From positions 1-17,545 of the forward strand of contig SKNG01000108.1 of the NCBI GenBank assembly GCA_007120685.1: 17,545 bases of DNA, written 5' to 3'. The DNA is from Paracoccaceae bacterium (GTDB taxonomy: Bacteria; Pseudomonadota; Alphaproteobacteria; Rhodobacterales; Rhodobacteraceae). Shown here in pieces: positions 6,532-13,167 of this stretch. The position numbers were made by a program, and so were the translations under genes. Numbering within the stretch: position 1 is the stretch's first letter; every line of letters starts with the position of its first letter. The notes under the pieces were generated by a model that did no database searches, was not told the origin of the DNA, and was given only the letters and a program-made list of their open reading frames with translations.

Positions 6532-7869
6532 ATGACCGTCACCCGTTTCGCCCCCTCGCCCACCGGCTGGCTGCATATCGGCAACCTGCGCACGGCGCTG
6601 TTCAACTACCTCATCGCCCGCAAGACCGGCGGCAGCTTCATCCTGCGGCTTGATGACACCGATCAGGCGCGCTCGGAAGAGGAATATGTCGACGGCATCA
6701 AGGCCGATCTGGACTGGCTGGGCCTGCACTGGGACCGGATCGAACGCCAGTCCGACCGGCTGGACCGTTACGCCACGGCGGCCGACAGCCTGCGCGCGGC
6801 GGGGCGGTTCTACGAGTGTTTCGAGACGCCGACCGAGCTGGACCTGAAGCGCAAGAAGCAGCTGAACATGGGCAGGCCCCCGGTCTATGACCGCGCCGCC
6901 CTGGCACTGGACGAGGCCGCGCGCGAAAAGCTGCGCGCCGAGGGGCGGCAGGGTTACTGGCGGTTCGAACTGGCGCTGGAGCGGATCGAATGGGAGGACG
7001 GCATCCTGGGCCCGCTCTCCATCGATGCGGCCAGCGTGTCCGACCCGGTGCTGATCCGCGCCGACGGGCAGGTGCTTTATACCTTCGCCTCGTCGGTCGA
7101 TGACATGGACATGGGGATCACCCATGTCGTGCGCGGCGCCGATCATGTGACCAACACCGCCACCCAGATCCAGATCATCCGCGCCATGGGCGGCACGCCG
7201 CCGGCCTTTGCCCATCACTCGCTCCTGACCGGCCCGCAGGGCGAGGCGCTGTCGAAGCGGCTGGGCACGCTGGCCCTGCGCGACCTGCGCGCGCAAGGCG
7301 TGGCGCGCGAGGCGCTCTTGTCGCTTCTGGCGCGGCTGGGCTCCAGCCAGCCCGTGGCGCTGCGCGCCGATCTGGACGAGATCGCGGAAGGGTTCGATCT
7401 GTCCCAGTTCGGCGCCGCGCCGACGAAATTCGATGCCACCGATCTGTGGCCCCTGACCCGCGCGCATGTCCAGTCCCTGCCGCTTCAGGCCGTGGCCAAC
7501 AAGCTGGCCGAGATCGGTGTGCCCGATACCCTGGCCCCCGCCTTCTGGGATGTCGCGCGCGAGAATATCGACCGGCTGGACGATCTGGCCGGCTGGTGGG
7601 CGCTCTGCCGCGATGGCGCCGCGCCCGAGATCGCGCCCGAGGATGCCGATTTCGTCGCCCAGGCGCTGGCCCTGCTGCCGCCACCGCCCTATGGCCCGCA
7701 GACCTGGGCCGAGTGGACAGCGCAGGTGAAGGCCGCGACGGGGCGCAAGGGCAAGGGCCTGTTCATGCCGCTGCGAAAGGCGCTGACCGGGCGCGGCGAC
7801 GGGCCGGACATGGCCGCGCTGATGCCGCTGTTGCGCCGCGTGCGCGCCCTGGAAGACGCCGGGGGCTGA
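6532..7869 (+). CDS. gltX: Glutamyl-tRNA synthetase
   Basis: A 445-residue class I aminoacyl-tRNA synthetase that charges tRNA-Glu (and in many alphaproteobacteria also tRNA-Gln, before amidation). It opens with RFAPSPTGWLHIGNLRTALFN, where HIGN (15-18) is the HIGH motif. The second ATP signature is EALSKRLG with S241/K242 (KMSKS). The catalytic Rossmann fold occupies about residues 1-300 and the helical anticodon-binding domain the remainder. No cysteine cluster is seen in the connective domain, so the zinc-binding form is unlikely. Length is a little under the 465-470 usual for single-copy GltX and matches the shorter second paralogue common in Rhodobacterales. ATG 6532 follows AAAGGA and begins exactly at the conserved N-terminus; the upstream open frame is antisense to the peptidase. 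Confidence 0.93.
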   Translation: MTVTRFAPSPTGWLHIGNLRTALFNYLIARKTGGSFILRLDDTDQARSEEEYVDGIKADLDWLGLHWDRIERQSDRLDRYATAADSLRAAGRFYECFETPTELDLKRKKQLNMGRPPVYDRAALALDEAAREKLRAEGRQGYWRFELALERIEWEDGILGPLSIDAASVSDPVLIRADGQVLYTFASSVDDMDMGITHVVRGADHVTNTATQIQIIRAMGGTPPAFAHHSLLTGPQGEALSKRLGTLALRDLRAQGVAREALLSLLARLGSSQPVALRADLDEIAEGFDLSQFGAAPTKFDATDLWPLTRAHVQSLPLQAVANKLAEIGVPDTLAPAFWDVARENIDRLDDLAGWWALCRDGAAPEIAPEDADFVAQALALLPPPPYGPQTWAEWTAQVKAATGRKGKGLFMPLRKALTGRGDGPDMAALMPLLRRVRALEDAGG

Positions 7870-7905
7870 GCGCCCTTCCTGCTGCGGCGCAGCACAAGAA
7901 CTGTC

Positions 7906-7933
7906 TTGCGCGACCGCCCCGCCGCGATAGAAT
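7906..7933 (+). promoter_or_regulatory. Candidate sigma-70 promoter for the mobA fusion operon
   Basis: TTGCGC (7906-7911) and TAGAAT (7928-7933) are separated by 16 bases, and the -10 lies in a rare AT-rich patch. A transcript from here would carry a leader of about 70 bases with a possible AGCCC/GGGCT pairing (7949-7953 with 7984-7988) enclosing a small hairpin at about 7969-7979. Predicted by eye only. Confidence 0.35.
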
Positions 7934-8011
7934 ATTACCCAAACGAGAGCCCTACCCATCCGGCAAGCCGCCACCGTGGCAAGGGGCTTCGGCTGAAGGG
8001 GAGGAGCCGGA

Positions 8012-9064
8012 ATGGATAGCGGGGAAGAGGCACCCTGGGCAGCCCACCAGCCCATGCCGCTGGGCGAGACCGAGCGCGCCTGCTTCCGAGAAGCCCGCGC
8101 CCGCATCCGCGCCCTGCCCGCCCCCGACCCGCGCGCCGTGGCCTGCGCCATCCTGACCGATCACGGGCAGATCGTGGTGGCGCTGAACACCGATCACGCG
8201 CAGGACTGGAAAGACCTTTGTGCCGAAAGCGGCGCCCTGGCCGAAGCGCTGCGCAGCGATCCGGGGGCGGTGCCGGTCTTTTCGGTCGCTGTTGACTGCA
8301 ACGATCTGGTGGTCACACCTTGCGATCATTGCATCGACCTGCTTGCCGAATACGCGCCCGAGGTCCGCATCGCGGTGCCGGACCCCGGGCCGGCGGGAAC
8401 CGGGCTGCGCGTGACCACCCTGCCCGCGCTGATGGCCGCCCGGGCGGAACGCCAGCACAGCCTGCCGCTGGGCGTGATCCTGGCCGGCGGGCGGGCCACC
8501 CGCATGGGCGGCGGCGACAAGATGCTGCACCCGCTGGGCGGCCAACGCCTGGTCGATCATGTCATCGACCGGCTGCGCCCGCAGGTCGGCGCGCTGGTGG
8601 TCAATGCCAATGGCAACCCGTCCCGGCTGGCGGCAATGGAACTGCCGGTCATTGCCGACAGCATGCCGGACCGGCCTGGGCCGCTGGCCGGCGTGCTGGC
8701 GGGGCTGGATTACGCCGCCGCGCATGGGGTGGATTTCGTGCTCTCCGTTGCCGGCGACACGCCCTTCCTGCCCGCCGATCTGGTGGCGCGCCTGCAGATG
8801 GCCGCCGGCCCCACCGGCCTTGCCATCGCCGCCAGCCCCGATGCGCAGGGCCAGATCCGCCAGCACCCGACCATCGGGTTGTGGCCCGTGGTCCTGCGCG
8901 AGGCGTTGCGCGCGGCGCTGAGCGAAGGGCAGCACCGGATGACCGACTGGACCGCCGCCCATGGCGCCGGCCTGGCGCTGTTCGAGCCCGGCCCGCCGGA
9001 TCCGTTCTTCAACATCAACACCCCCGATGACCTGACCCGGGCCGAGGCCCTGTTGCGCGGGTGA
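8012..9064 (+). CDS. mobA: Cytidine deaminase-like domain fused to MobA guanylyltransferase
   Basis: A 350-residue two-domain protein. Residues about 15-140 look like a tetramer-type cytidine deaminase: N59-T-D61 (place of the NxE ribose-binding motif), C70-A-E72 (zinc ligand and catalytic glutamate) and P103-C104-D-H-C107 (two zinc ligands). Residues about 152-350 are MobA, which joins GMP from GTP to molybdopterin to make the bis-MGD cofactor; LAGGRATRMGGGDK spans 157-170, the metal-binding aspartate is D249 in GDTPF, and NINTPDDL lies near the C-terminus. ATG 8012 has a strong AAGGGGAGGAG (7996-8006) 5 bases upstream, so the deaminase part belongs to the same polypeptide. MobA is normally about 190-210 residues alone. 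The stop overlaps the next start (GTGA). MobA is confident; the deaminase assignment rests on motifs. Confidence 0.87.
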   Translation: MDSGEEAPWAAHQPMPLGETERACFREARARIRALPAPDPRAVACAILTDHGQIVVALNTDHAQDWKDLCAESGALAEALRSDPGAVPVFSVAVDCNDLVVTPCDHCIDLLAEYAPEVRIAVPDPGPAGTGLRVTTLPALMAARAERQHSLPLGVILAGGRATRMGGGDKMLHPLGGQRLVDHVIDRLRPQVGALVVNANGNPSRLAAMELPVIADSMPDRPGPLAGVLAGLDYAAAHGVDFVLSVAGDTPFLPADLVARLQMAAGPTGLAIAASPDAQGQIRQHPTIGLWPVVLREALRAALSEGQHRMTDWTAAHGAGLALFEPGPPDPFFNINTPDDLTRAEALLRG

Positions 9065-10014
9065 CGGTCGATGTGATTGCGATTCTGGACTGGTCGGCGG
9101 CCTCGACCCTCCGGCTGGGGAGGGATTCGATCTGGCTGGGAATGGCGACGGCAGCGGATGGAGCCGCTGGCAATTCTCGCATCACCAACTGGAACCCATC
9201 TACGCGCGTCGAGGCTGAAGCGGCGCTGCACCGGTTGATCGCGCAGTGCCTTGCCGGCGGCAAACGGCTGCTGATCGGCGCGGATTTCGGCTTTGGCTAC
9301 CCCGCCGGCTTTGCCCGCGCGCTGACCGGGCGGGCCGAGGCGCTGGCGGTCTGGGAATGGCTGGCCGAGCGGATCGAGGATGACGCGAAGAACCGCAACA
9401 ACCGTTTCGCGGTGGCGGCGGCAGCGAACCGCGCCTTGCCGGGGCTGGGGCCGTTCTGGTTTCGCCCTGCCGCGCTGGACCTGGCCGACCTGCCGCTGAA
9501 GGGGCGGGCGCGGGACGGTCACGGGCTGGACGACTGGCGCGCGGTCGAGCGCCTGTCCCCCGGCGCGCAATCGATGTGGAAGCTGGGCGGCGCGGGCTCG
9601 GTCGGCAGCCAGGCGCTGACCGGGTTGCCGGTGCTGTGGCGGCTTCGCGCGGCCTTCCCAGGCAAGGTGGCGGTCTGGCCCTTCGATCCGCGCTGGCCAG
9701 ACGCGCCGGTGGTGCTGGCCGAGGTCTTCCCGTCGCTGTTGGCCGACCAGGTATCGGCGCTGTGCGAGCCCGGCAGCATGGAGAGGCCGGTCAAGGACGC
9801 GGTGCAGGTGCGGCTTCTGTCCGGTGCGCTTGCCCGGCTGGCAGCGTCCGGCGATATGGCAGCGCTGCTGGGTGCCGTGCCGGCGGAGCCGGTGATCCGG
9901 CGGGAGGAAGGCTGGATCCTGGGCGCCGGCCCGTTGGAAGTGACAGCCGGTTTGCGGGCGGCGGCGCGGGATGTAGGCACCGACGCCCTGCCCTTGAGGG
10001 AGAAAGACGCTTGA
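9061..10014 (+). CDS. DUF429/RNase H-fold-like protein coupled to mobA
   Basis: A 317-residue soluble protein starting at GTG 9061, which overlaps the mobA stop as GTGA and so is probably translated by coupling. Three spaced acidic motifs suggest an RNase H-like fold of the DUF429 kind: D10 in ILDWSA, D75 in IGADFGFGYP and E221 in AEVFPSLL. Proteins of this sort beside mobA in Rhodobacterales are, as I recall, labelled 'molybdopterin guanine dinucleotide synthesis', but I see no MobB P-loop and would not assign that activity. Function unknown, with a possible role in cofactor or nucleotide metabolism inferred from the operon. The last codons (Lys-Asp-Ala, stop) are inside the first hairpin of repeat site C, so the repeat sets the C-terminus. 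Confidence 0.75.
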   Translation: MTVDVIAILDWSAASTLRLGRDSIWLGMATAADGAAGNSRITNWNPSTRVEAEAALHRLIAQCLAGGKRLLIGADFGFGYPAGFARALTGRAEALAVWEWLAERIEDDAKNRNNRFAVAAAANRALPGLGPFWFRPAALDLADLPLKGRARDGHGLDDWRAVERLSPGAQSMWKLGGAGSVGSQALTGLPVLWRLRAAFPGKVAVWPFDPRWPDAPVVLAEVFPSLLADQVSALCEPGSMERPVKDAVQVRLLSGALARLAASGDMAALLGAVPAEPVIRREEGWILGAGPLEVTAGLRAAARDVGTDALPLREKDA

Positions 10015-10071
10015 AGAAAGCGTCTTGACGGGCCTTGGAAGGCCCGTGGGCACGCGCGTTCGAACGCGCGT
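10004..10071. repeat. Tandem hairpin element, site C (three hairpins)
   Basis: There are three perfect 9-bp dyads in a row. Arms 10004-10012/10018-10026 (AAGACGCTT) have loop GAAGA. Arms 10028-10036/10039-10047 (ACGGGCCTT) have loop GG. Arms 10052-10060/10063-10071 (ACGCGCGTT) have loop CG. The second and third stems equal those of site A in reverse order and with exchanged loops. The TGA stop of the preceding gene lies at 10012-10014, at the arm/loop junction. The element separates that gene from the convergent TusA gene. Confidence 0.75.
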
Positions 10072-10100
10072 CCGTGGGCACTATCGACATCTGCAGCACC

Positions 10101-10337
10101 CTATCCACGCCAGATCAGATAGGCCGCTTCGCCCCCCTCCAGATCGTCGCACCCCAGAAAGCCATGCCCTGCCTCGGCGCAGAAATGCGGCACATCCACC
10201 GCCGCCGCCGGGTCCGTGGCCAGAAGCCGCAACACCTGCCCCGGCGCCATCGCCAGCAGCCGCTTGCGCGCGCGCAGCACCGGCAGCGGGCAGAGCAGCC
10301 CGCGTGCATCGACTTCCGCGTCCCAATCCGCCGCCAT
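10101..10337 (-). CDS. TusA-family sulfurtransferase
   Basis: A 78-residue sulfur-carrier protein. The signature D10-A-R-G-L-L-C16-P-L-P19 contains the CPxP motif whose cysteine (C16) carries persulfide. The rest (VLRARKRL, LRLLATDPAAAVDVPHFC, GHGFLG) follows the TusA/SirA fold, a two-helix, four-strand sandwich of about 80 residues. Such proteins pass sulfur to tRNA thiolation, molybdenum-cofactor or sulfur-oxidation systems; which one applies here is not visible. ATG at 10337 shares its A with the TGA of the HNH gene, so translation is probably coupled to it. The open frame extends further upstream, but that part lies inside the HNH gene and has no TusA character. It faces the mobA operon across repeat site C. 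Confidence 0.88.
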   Translation of the reverse strand: MAADWDAEVDARGLLCPLPVLRARKRLLAMAPGQVLRLLATDPAAAVDVPHFCAEAGHGFLGCDDLEGGEAAYLIWRG

Positions 10338-10648
10338 CAGCGCCCCTTCCGCCGCCCACCCGGCACCCGGCTCAGAAACCCCGGCGGCCGCTTGCGAACC
10401 CAATCGATGAAGCGCGCCAGCCGGGGATGAGTCCGCAGCGCCTCGACCGTGTTGAAATGCCGCGCCAGTTCAACCTCGCTCAGCGCGGCATGGATTTCCT
10501 TGTGGCAGATGTGATGCAGCAGCACCACCGGCCCGCCGCGCCCGCCCTTCGCCTTCGGCACCAGATGGTGCAGGCTTTGCGGCACATCGGGCGGGATGGG
10601 CCGGCCGCAGAGCGGGCAGATCGGATCGTCGTCAGGCACGGCTGGCAT
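10337..10648 (-). CDS. HNH endonuclease-like protein
   Basis: A 103-residue protein with a zinc-finger-stabilised HNH motif: CPLC (C11, C14), then LHHLVPKAKGG (H27, H28, K32) and HHICHKEIH (H45, H46, C48, H49, H53). This beta-beta-alpha-metal fold cuts or binds nucleic acid, and C11/C14/C48 can complete a structural zinc site. The C-terminal part (about 60-103) is basic and rich in Arg/Pro/Gly. Small solo HNH proteins of this size are common and mostly uncharacterised in Rhodobacterales; no restriction, phage or toxin partner is seen nearby. It overlaps the TusA start by one base and lies 62 bases after the ribonuclease-like gene on the same strand, so all three may form one unit. No strong ribosome-binding site was found before ATG 10648. 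Confidence 0.8.
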   Translation of the reverse strand: MPAVPDDDPICPLCGRPIPPDVPQSLHHLVPKAKGGRGGPVVLLHHICHKEIHAALSEVELARHFNTVEALRTHPRLARFIDWVRKRPPGFLSRVPGGRRKGR

Positions 10649-10710
10649 GACCGCGAAGCTAGCAGCCGGGCCGCGACCGGCAAGCGCGCCCCGTCACCGC
10701 GACCGCCGCC

Positions 10711-11289
10711 TCAGCCGGCGCGGGCGATGCGGGCCTGACCGGTATCGAGGGCCAGACGCACCGCCCCGTCCTGCACCTGCCCTTGCACCAGGAACCCCGG
10801 CTCGGCCAGCCAGGGGTGGCTGTCGCGCCAGTCACGGAACCGGTCATTGGTCACCACCCGCGCCCCCAGCCTGCGCGCCCCCTCCAGCAGCAGCGGGTCC
10901 GCCGGCGTGCCTTTCGGTGCCACGAAGACCTGCCGCACCGGCAACCCCAACGCGCCTGACAAGGCGCGCGGGCCGAGCCATTTATCCGTGATCAGGTACC
11001 CGACATTGGCATCGAACCAGACCACCGGCTGATAGCCCTGCGCCTTCAGCGTATCCACAACCGCCCGCACCGAGGCCAGCCGGGGCTGGTTGTCCTGCCA
11101 GTGCAGCAGGTTCGATCCATCCAGCACGATATACCGCCGCCTGCGCTCCGGCAGCAGCAGCCAGACCAGCCCGGCGGCACCGAGCAGCCCGGCAAGCAGC
11201 AGCACCTCTTCCGGCAGGGGCGATCCCGGCGCCATCGCGCCAGCCGCCAGCAGCGCCGCACAGCCTGTCATGAACATCGCCAGCCGCAT
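10711..11289 (-). CDS. Membrane-anchored NYN/Zc3h12a-like ribonuclease
   Basis: A 192-residue protein with two N-terminal hydrophobic helices (about 3-20 and 28-46), a basic stop (ERRRR, 48-52) and a PIN/NYN-like domain (about 53-160). Acidic positions expected for metal-dependent RNA cleavage are D57 in VLDGSN, D131 in TPADPLLLEGA, and D149/D153 in VTNDRFRDW. The last two blocks resemble the Regnase (Zc3h12a) type NYN domain. It probably cuts RNA at the cytoplasmic face of the inner membrane; targets are unknown. I chose ATG 11289 because GGAGG lies 6 bases upstream; an upstream in-frame ATG (11313) lacks such a site. The 159 bases between this start and the ilvC stop contain no gene or clear terminator. 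Confidence 0.78.
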   Translation of the reverse strand: MRLAMFMTGCAALLAAGAMAPGSPLPEEVLLLAGLLGAAGLVWLLLPERRRRYIVLDGSNLLHWQDNQPRLASVRAVVDTLKAQGYQPVVWFDANVGYLITDKWLGPRALSGALGLPVRQVFVAPKGTPADPLLLEGARRLGARVVTNDRFRDWRDSHPWLAEPGFLVQGQVQDGAVRLALDTGQARIARAG

Positions 11290-11448
11290 GCCATCCTCCG
11301 AACCGCCCTGCATTACCGGCCTCTCATTCCGGCAAACCTTGGCGAAAGAATGGCGAAGGCGCGCAAGCCCCCCGGCCCGCGCGCCCGCTCCTCCCCTGCC
11401 GGCTGCCCCCTCCCAAGGCCAGCCGACGACAACCGGAGCACTCTGCCC

Positions 11449-12471
11449 TCAGTTGCGCGCCTTGTCCACCATTTTCCCTTTGGAAATCCACGGCATCATC
11501 GCGCGCAGCTTCTCGCCCACCTGCTCGATCTGATGCTCGTCATTCAGCCGCCGCGTGGCCTTGAACATCGGCTGGCCCACCGCGTTCTCCTGCATGAAGT
11601 CGCGCGTGAAACGCCCGGTCTGGATATCGCGCAGCACCGCCTTCATCCGCGCCTTCGTCTCGTCATAGGGCAGGATGCGCGGCCCGCTGACATATTCGCC
11701 ATATTCGGCGGTGTTGGAGATGGAGTAATTCATGTTCGCGATGCCGCCCTCGTAGATCAGATCCACGATCAGCTTCACCTCATGCAGGCATTCGAAATAG
11801 GCCATCTCGGGCTCGTAGCCCGCCTCGACCAGCGTCTCGAAGCCCATGCGGATCAATTCCACCAGACCGCCGCACAGCACCGCCTGCTCGCCAAAGAGGT
11901 CGGTCTCGCATTCCTGGCGGAAATCGGTCTCGATGATACCCGACCGCCCGCCGCCGATGGCGCTGCAATAGCTCAGCCCCAGTTCCAGCGCCCGACCCGT
12001 GGCGTCGTTATGCACCGCCACCAGACAGGGCACGCCGCCACCCTTGGCATATTCGCCGCGCACGGTGTGGCCCGGGCCCTTCGGCGCCATCATGATGACA
12101 TCGACGCCGGGCTTGGGCTCGATCAGACCGAAATGCACGTTCAACCCGTGGGCAAAGGCGATCGCGGCCCCCTCGCGCAGATGGTCATGGACATGGGCCT
12201 TGTAGGTGGCGGCCTGCAATTCGTCCGGCATGGTGAACATGATCAGGTCGCACCAGGCGGCCGCCTCGCTGATGCCCATCACCTGCAGCCCCTCGGCCTC
12301 GGCCTTCTTCGCGCTGGGCGAGCCCTCGCGCAAGGCCACCACCAGGTTCTTGGCGCCCGAATCGCGCAGGTTCAGCGCATGGGCGTGGCCCTGGCTGCCA
12401 TAGCCCAGAATGGCGACCTTCTTGTCCTTGATCAGATTGATGTCGCAGTCGCGGTCGTAATAAACGCGCAT
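11449..12471 (-). CDS. ilvC: Ketol-acid reductoisomerase (NADP+), class I
   Basis: A 340-residue enzyme, the standard class I length, for the second step of isoleucine/valine synthesis: Mg- and NADPH-dependent isomeroreduction of acetolactate or acetohydroxybutyrate. The Rossmann motif is GYGSQGHAHA (23-32). The NADPH-selecting loop LREGSPS has R48, S51 and S53. APKGPGHTVR contains K131, H108 lies in FAHG, and metal-binding D191/E195 lie in ETDLFGEQ with E231 in CLHE. It ends as usual in a Lys-rich tail (KGKMVDKARN). ATG 12471 is preceded by AAGGAG 8 bases upstream and matches the family N-terminus MRVYYDRD. The open frame runs 33 codons further upstream with no family match. It is divergent from an Lrp/AsnC regulator that may control it. 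Confidence 0.97.
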   Translation of the reverse strand: MRVYYDRDCDINLIKDKKVAILGYGSQGHAHALNLRDSGAKNLVVALREGSPSAKKAEAEGLQVMGISEAAAWCDLIMFTMPDELQAATYKAHVHDHLREGAAIAFAHGLNVHFGLIEPKPGVDVIMMAPKGPGHTVRGEYAKGGGVPCLVAVHNDATGRALELGLSYCSAIGGGRSGIIETDFRQECETDLFGEQAVLCGGLVELIRMGFETLVEAGYEPEMAYFECLHEVKLIVDLIYEGGIANMNYSISNTAEYGEYVSGPRILPYDETKARMKAVLRDIQTGRFTRDFMQENAVGQPMFKATRRLNDEHQIEQVGEKLRAMMPWISKGKMVDKARN

Positions 12472-12558
12472 TGTCTTGCTCCTTGCGTCTTTATGGCGCG
12501 AAACTACGTGATCCGCTGGGGTATTCCCGCGCTTTCCCGCATGACTTCGGCTTGTTTT

Positions 12559-12581
12559 CGATTTATTCATGATCGCAATCG
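12559..12581. promoter_or_regulatory. Candidate operator dyad in the ilvC-lrp divergent region
   Basis: CGATT (12559-12563) and AATCG (12577-12581) form a 23-base dyad with a 13-base centre in the AT-rich part of the 128-base region between ilvC and the first Lrp gene. Size and position suit an Lrp/AsnC-type regulator acting on both promoters, but no consensus match is claimed and the -35/-10 elements are unclear. Confidence 0.3.
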
Positions 12582-12599
12582 TTAATTCGTGAGTTTTTC

Positions 12600-13058
12600 A
12601 TGCCTGTTGACGACACCGACCGCCGCCTGCTGCGCCATCTTCAGGCGGACCCGGAACAGACCATCGCCACCCTGGCCGACCGCGCCGGGCTCAGCGAGGC
12701 CGGCTGCGCGCGCCGGCTGGACCGTCTGCGCGCGCGCGGGGTGCTGAAGGGCCGGCAGGCGGTGATCGACTGGCGCCGGCTGGGCTGGGCGGTCGAGGTC
12801 TCGCTGCGCCTGACGCTGGACAAGACCGACCCCCGCGCCTTTGACGACCTGATCGCAGCGGCGCGCCAGGTGCCCGAGGTGCTGGAGATCCAGACCTTCC
12901 TCGGCCGTGTCGATGTGCGCCTCGGCGTGATCGCGCGCGATCTGGCGCATTACCAGGAACTCTACCGTGACCGCATCCTGACCCTGCCCCATATCGCCGA
13001 TATCGAGGCCTTGATGCATATCGCCGACATAAAGCAAGGCGAGGCGCTGCCGCTGTGA
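12600..13058 (+). CDS. Lrp/AsnC family transcriptional regulator (first of tandem pair)
   Basis: A 152-residue regulator. Residues about 3-60 are the winged helix-turn-helix (DDTDRRLLRHLQ, then IATLADRAGLSEAGCARRLDRLRARGVL). Residues about 65-145 are the RAM effector domain, which binds amino acids and builds octamers (EVSLRLTL, VPEVLEIQTFLGRVDVRLGVIARDL, ILTLPHIADIEALM). It is divergent from ilvC, so control of branched-chain amino acid synthesis and of its own gene is the simplest inference; the effector is unknown. ATG 12600 follows a T-run and only a weak GTGAG, suggesting low translation. The product is related to the next regulator (about one third of positions similar by eye), so the two may be an old tandem duplication and could form mixed oligomers. 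Confidence 0.92.
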   Translation: MPVDDTDRRLLRHLQADPEQTIATLADRAGLSEAGCARRLDRLRARGVLKGRQAVIDWRRLGWAVEVSLRLTLDKTDPRAFDDLIAAARQVPEVLEIQTFLGRVDVRLGVIARDLAHYQELYRDRILTLPHIADIEALMHIADIKQGEALPL

Positions 13059-13167
13059 CACCTCTTGACCACGCCAATGTCATCTTGCCCGAAATACTTA
13101 ATGGTTTTTTGTCCACCCGCCCTGCACGCCATCGGCGCAAGTCGAACGACGGCGGGGCCAGGGCCCA

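Noticed and set aside
7934..8011. Known riboswitch (cobalamin, TPP or Moco) before mobA
   Set aside because: Core conserved boxes of these classes could not be found by eye; only a generic leader is claimed.
6286..8151. Very long open frame on the - strand (621 codons) across gltX
   Set aside because: It is antisense to a clearly recognised gltX and rich in Gln/Arg/Gly/His in the manner of high-GC shadow frames; no family motifs seen.
8710..10053. 447-codon open frame on the - strand across mobA and the next gene
   Set aside because: Antisense to two coupled genes with clear motifs and ribosome-binding context; composition is that of a shadow frame.
11449..12570. N-terminal extension of ilvC by 33 residues
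   Set aside because: The strong AAGGAG before ATG 12471 and the universal KARI N-terminus (MRVYYD) make the shorter form right; the extension covers the promoter region.
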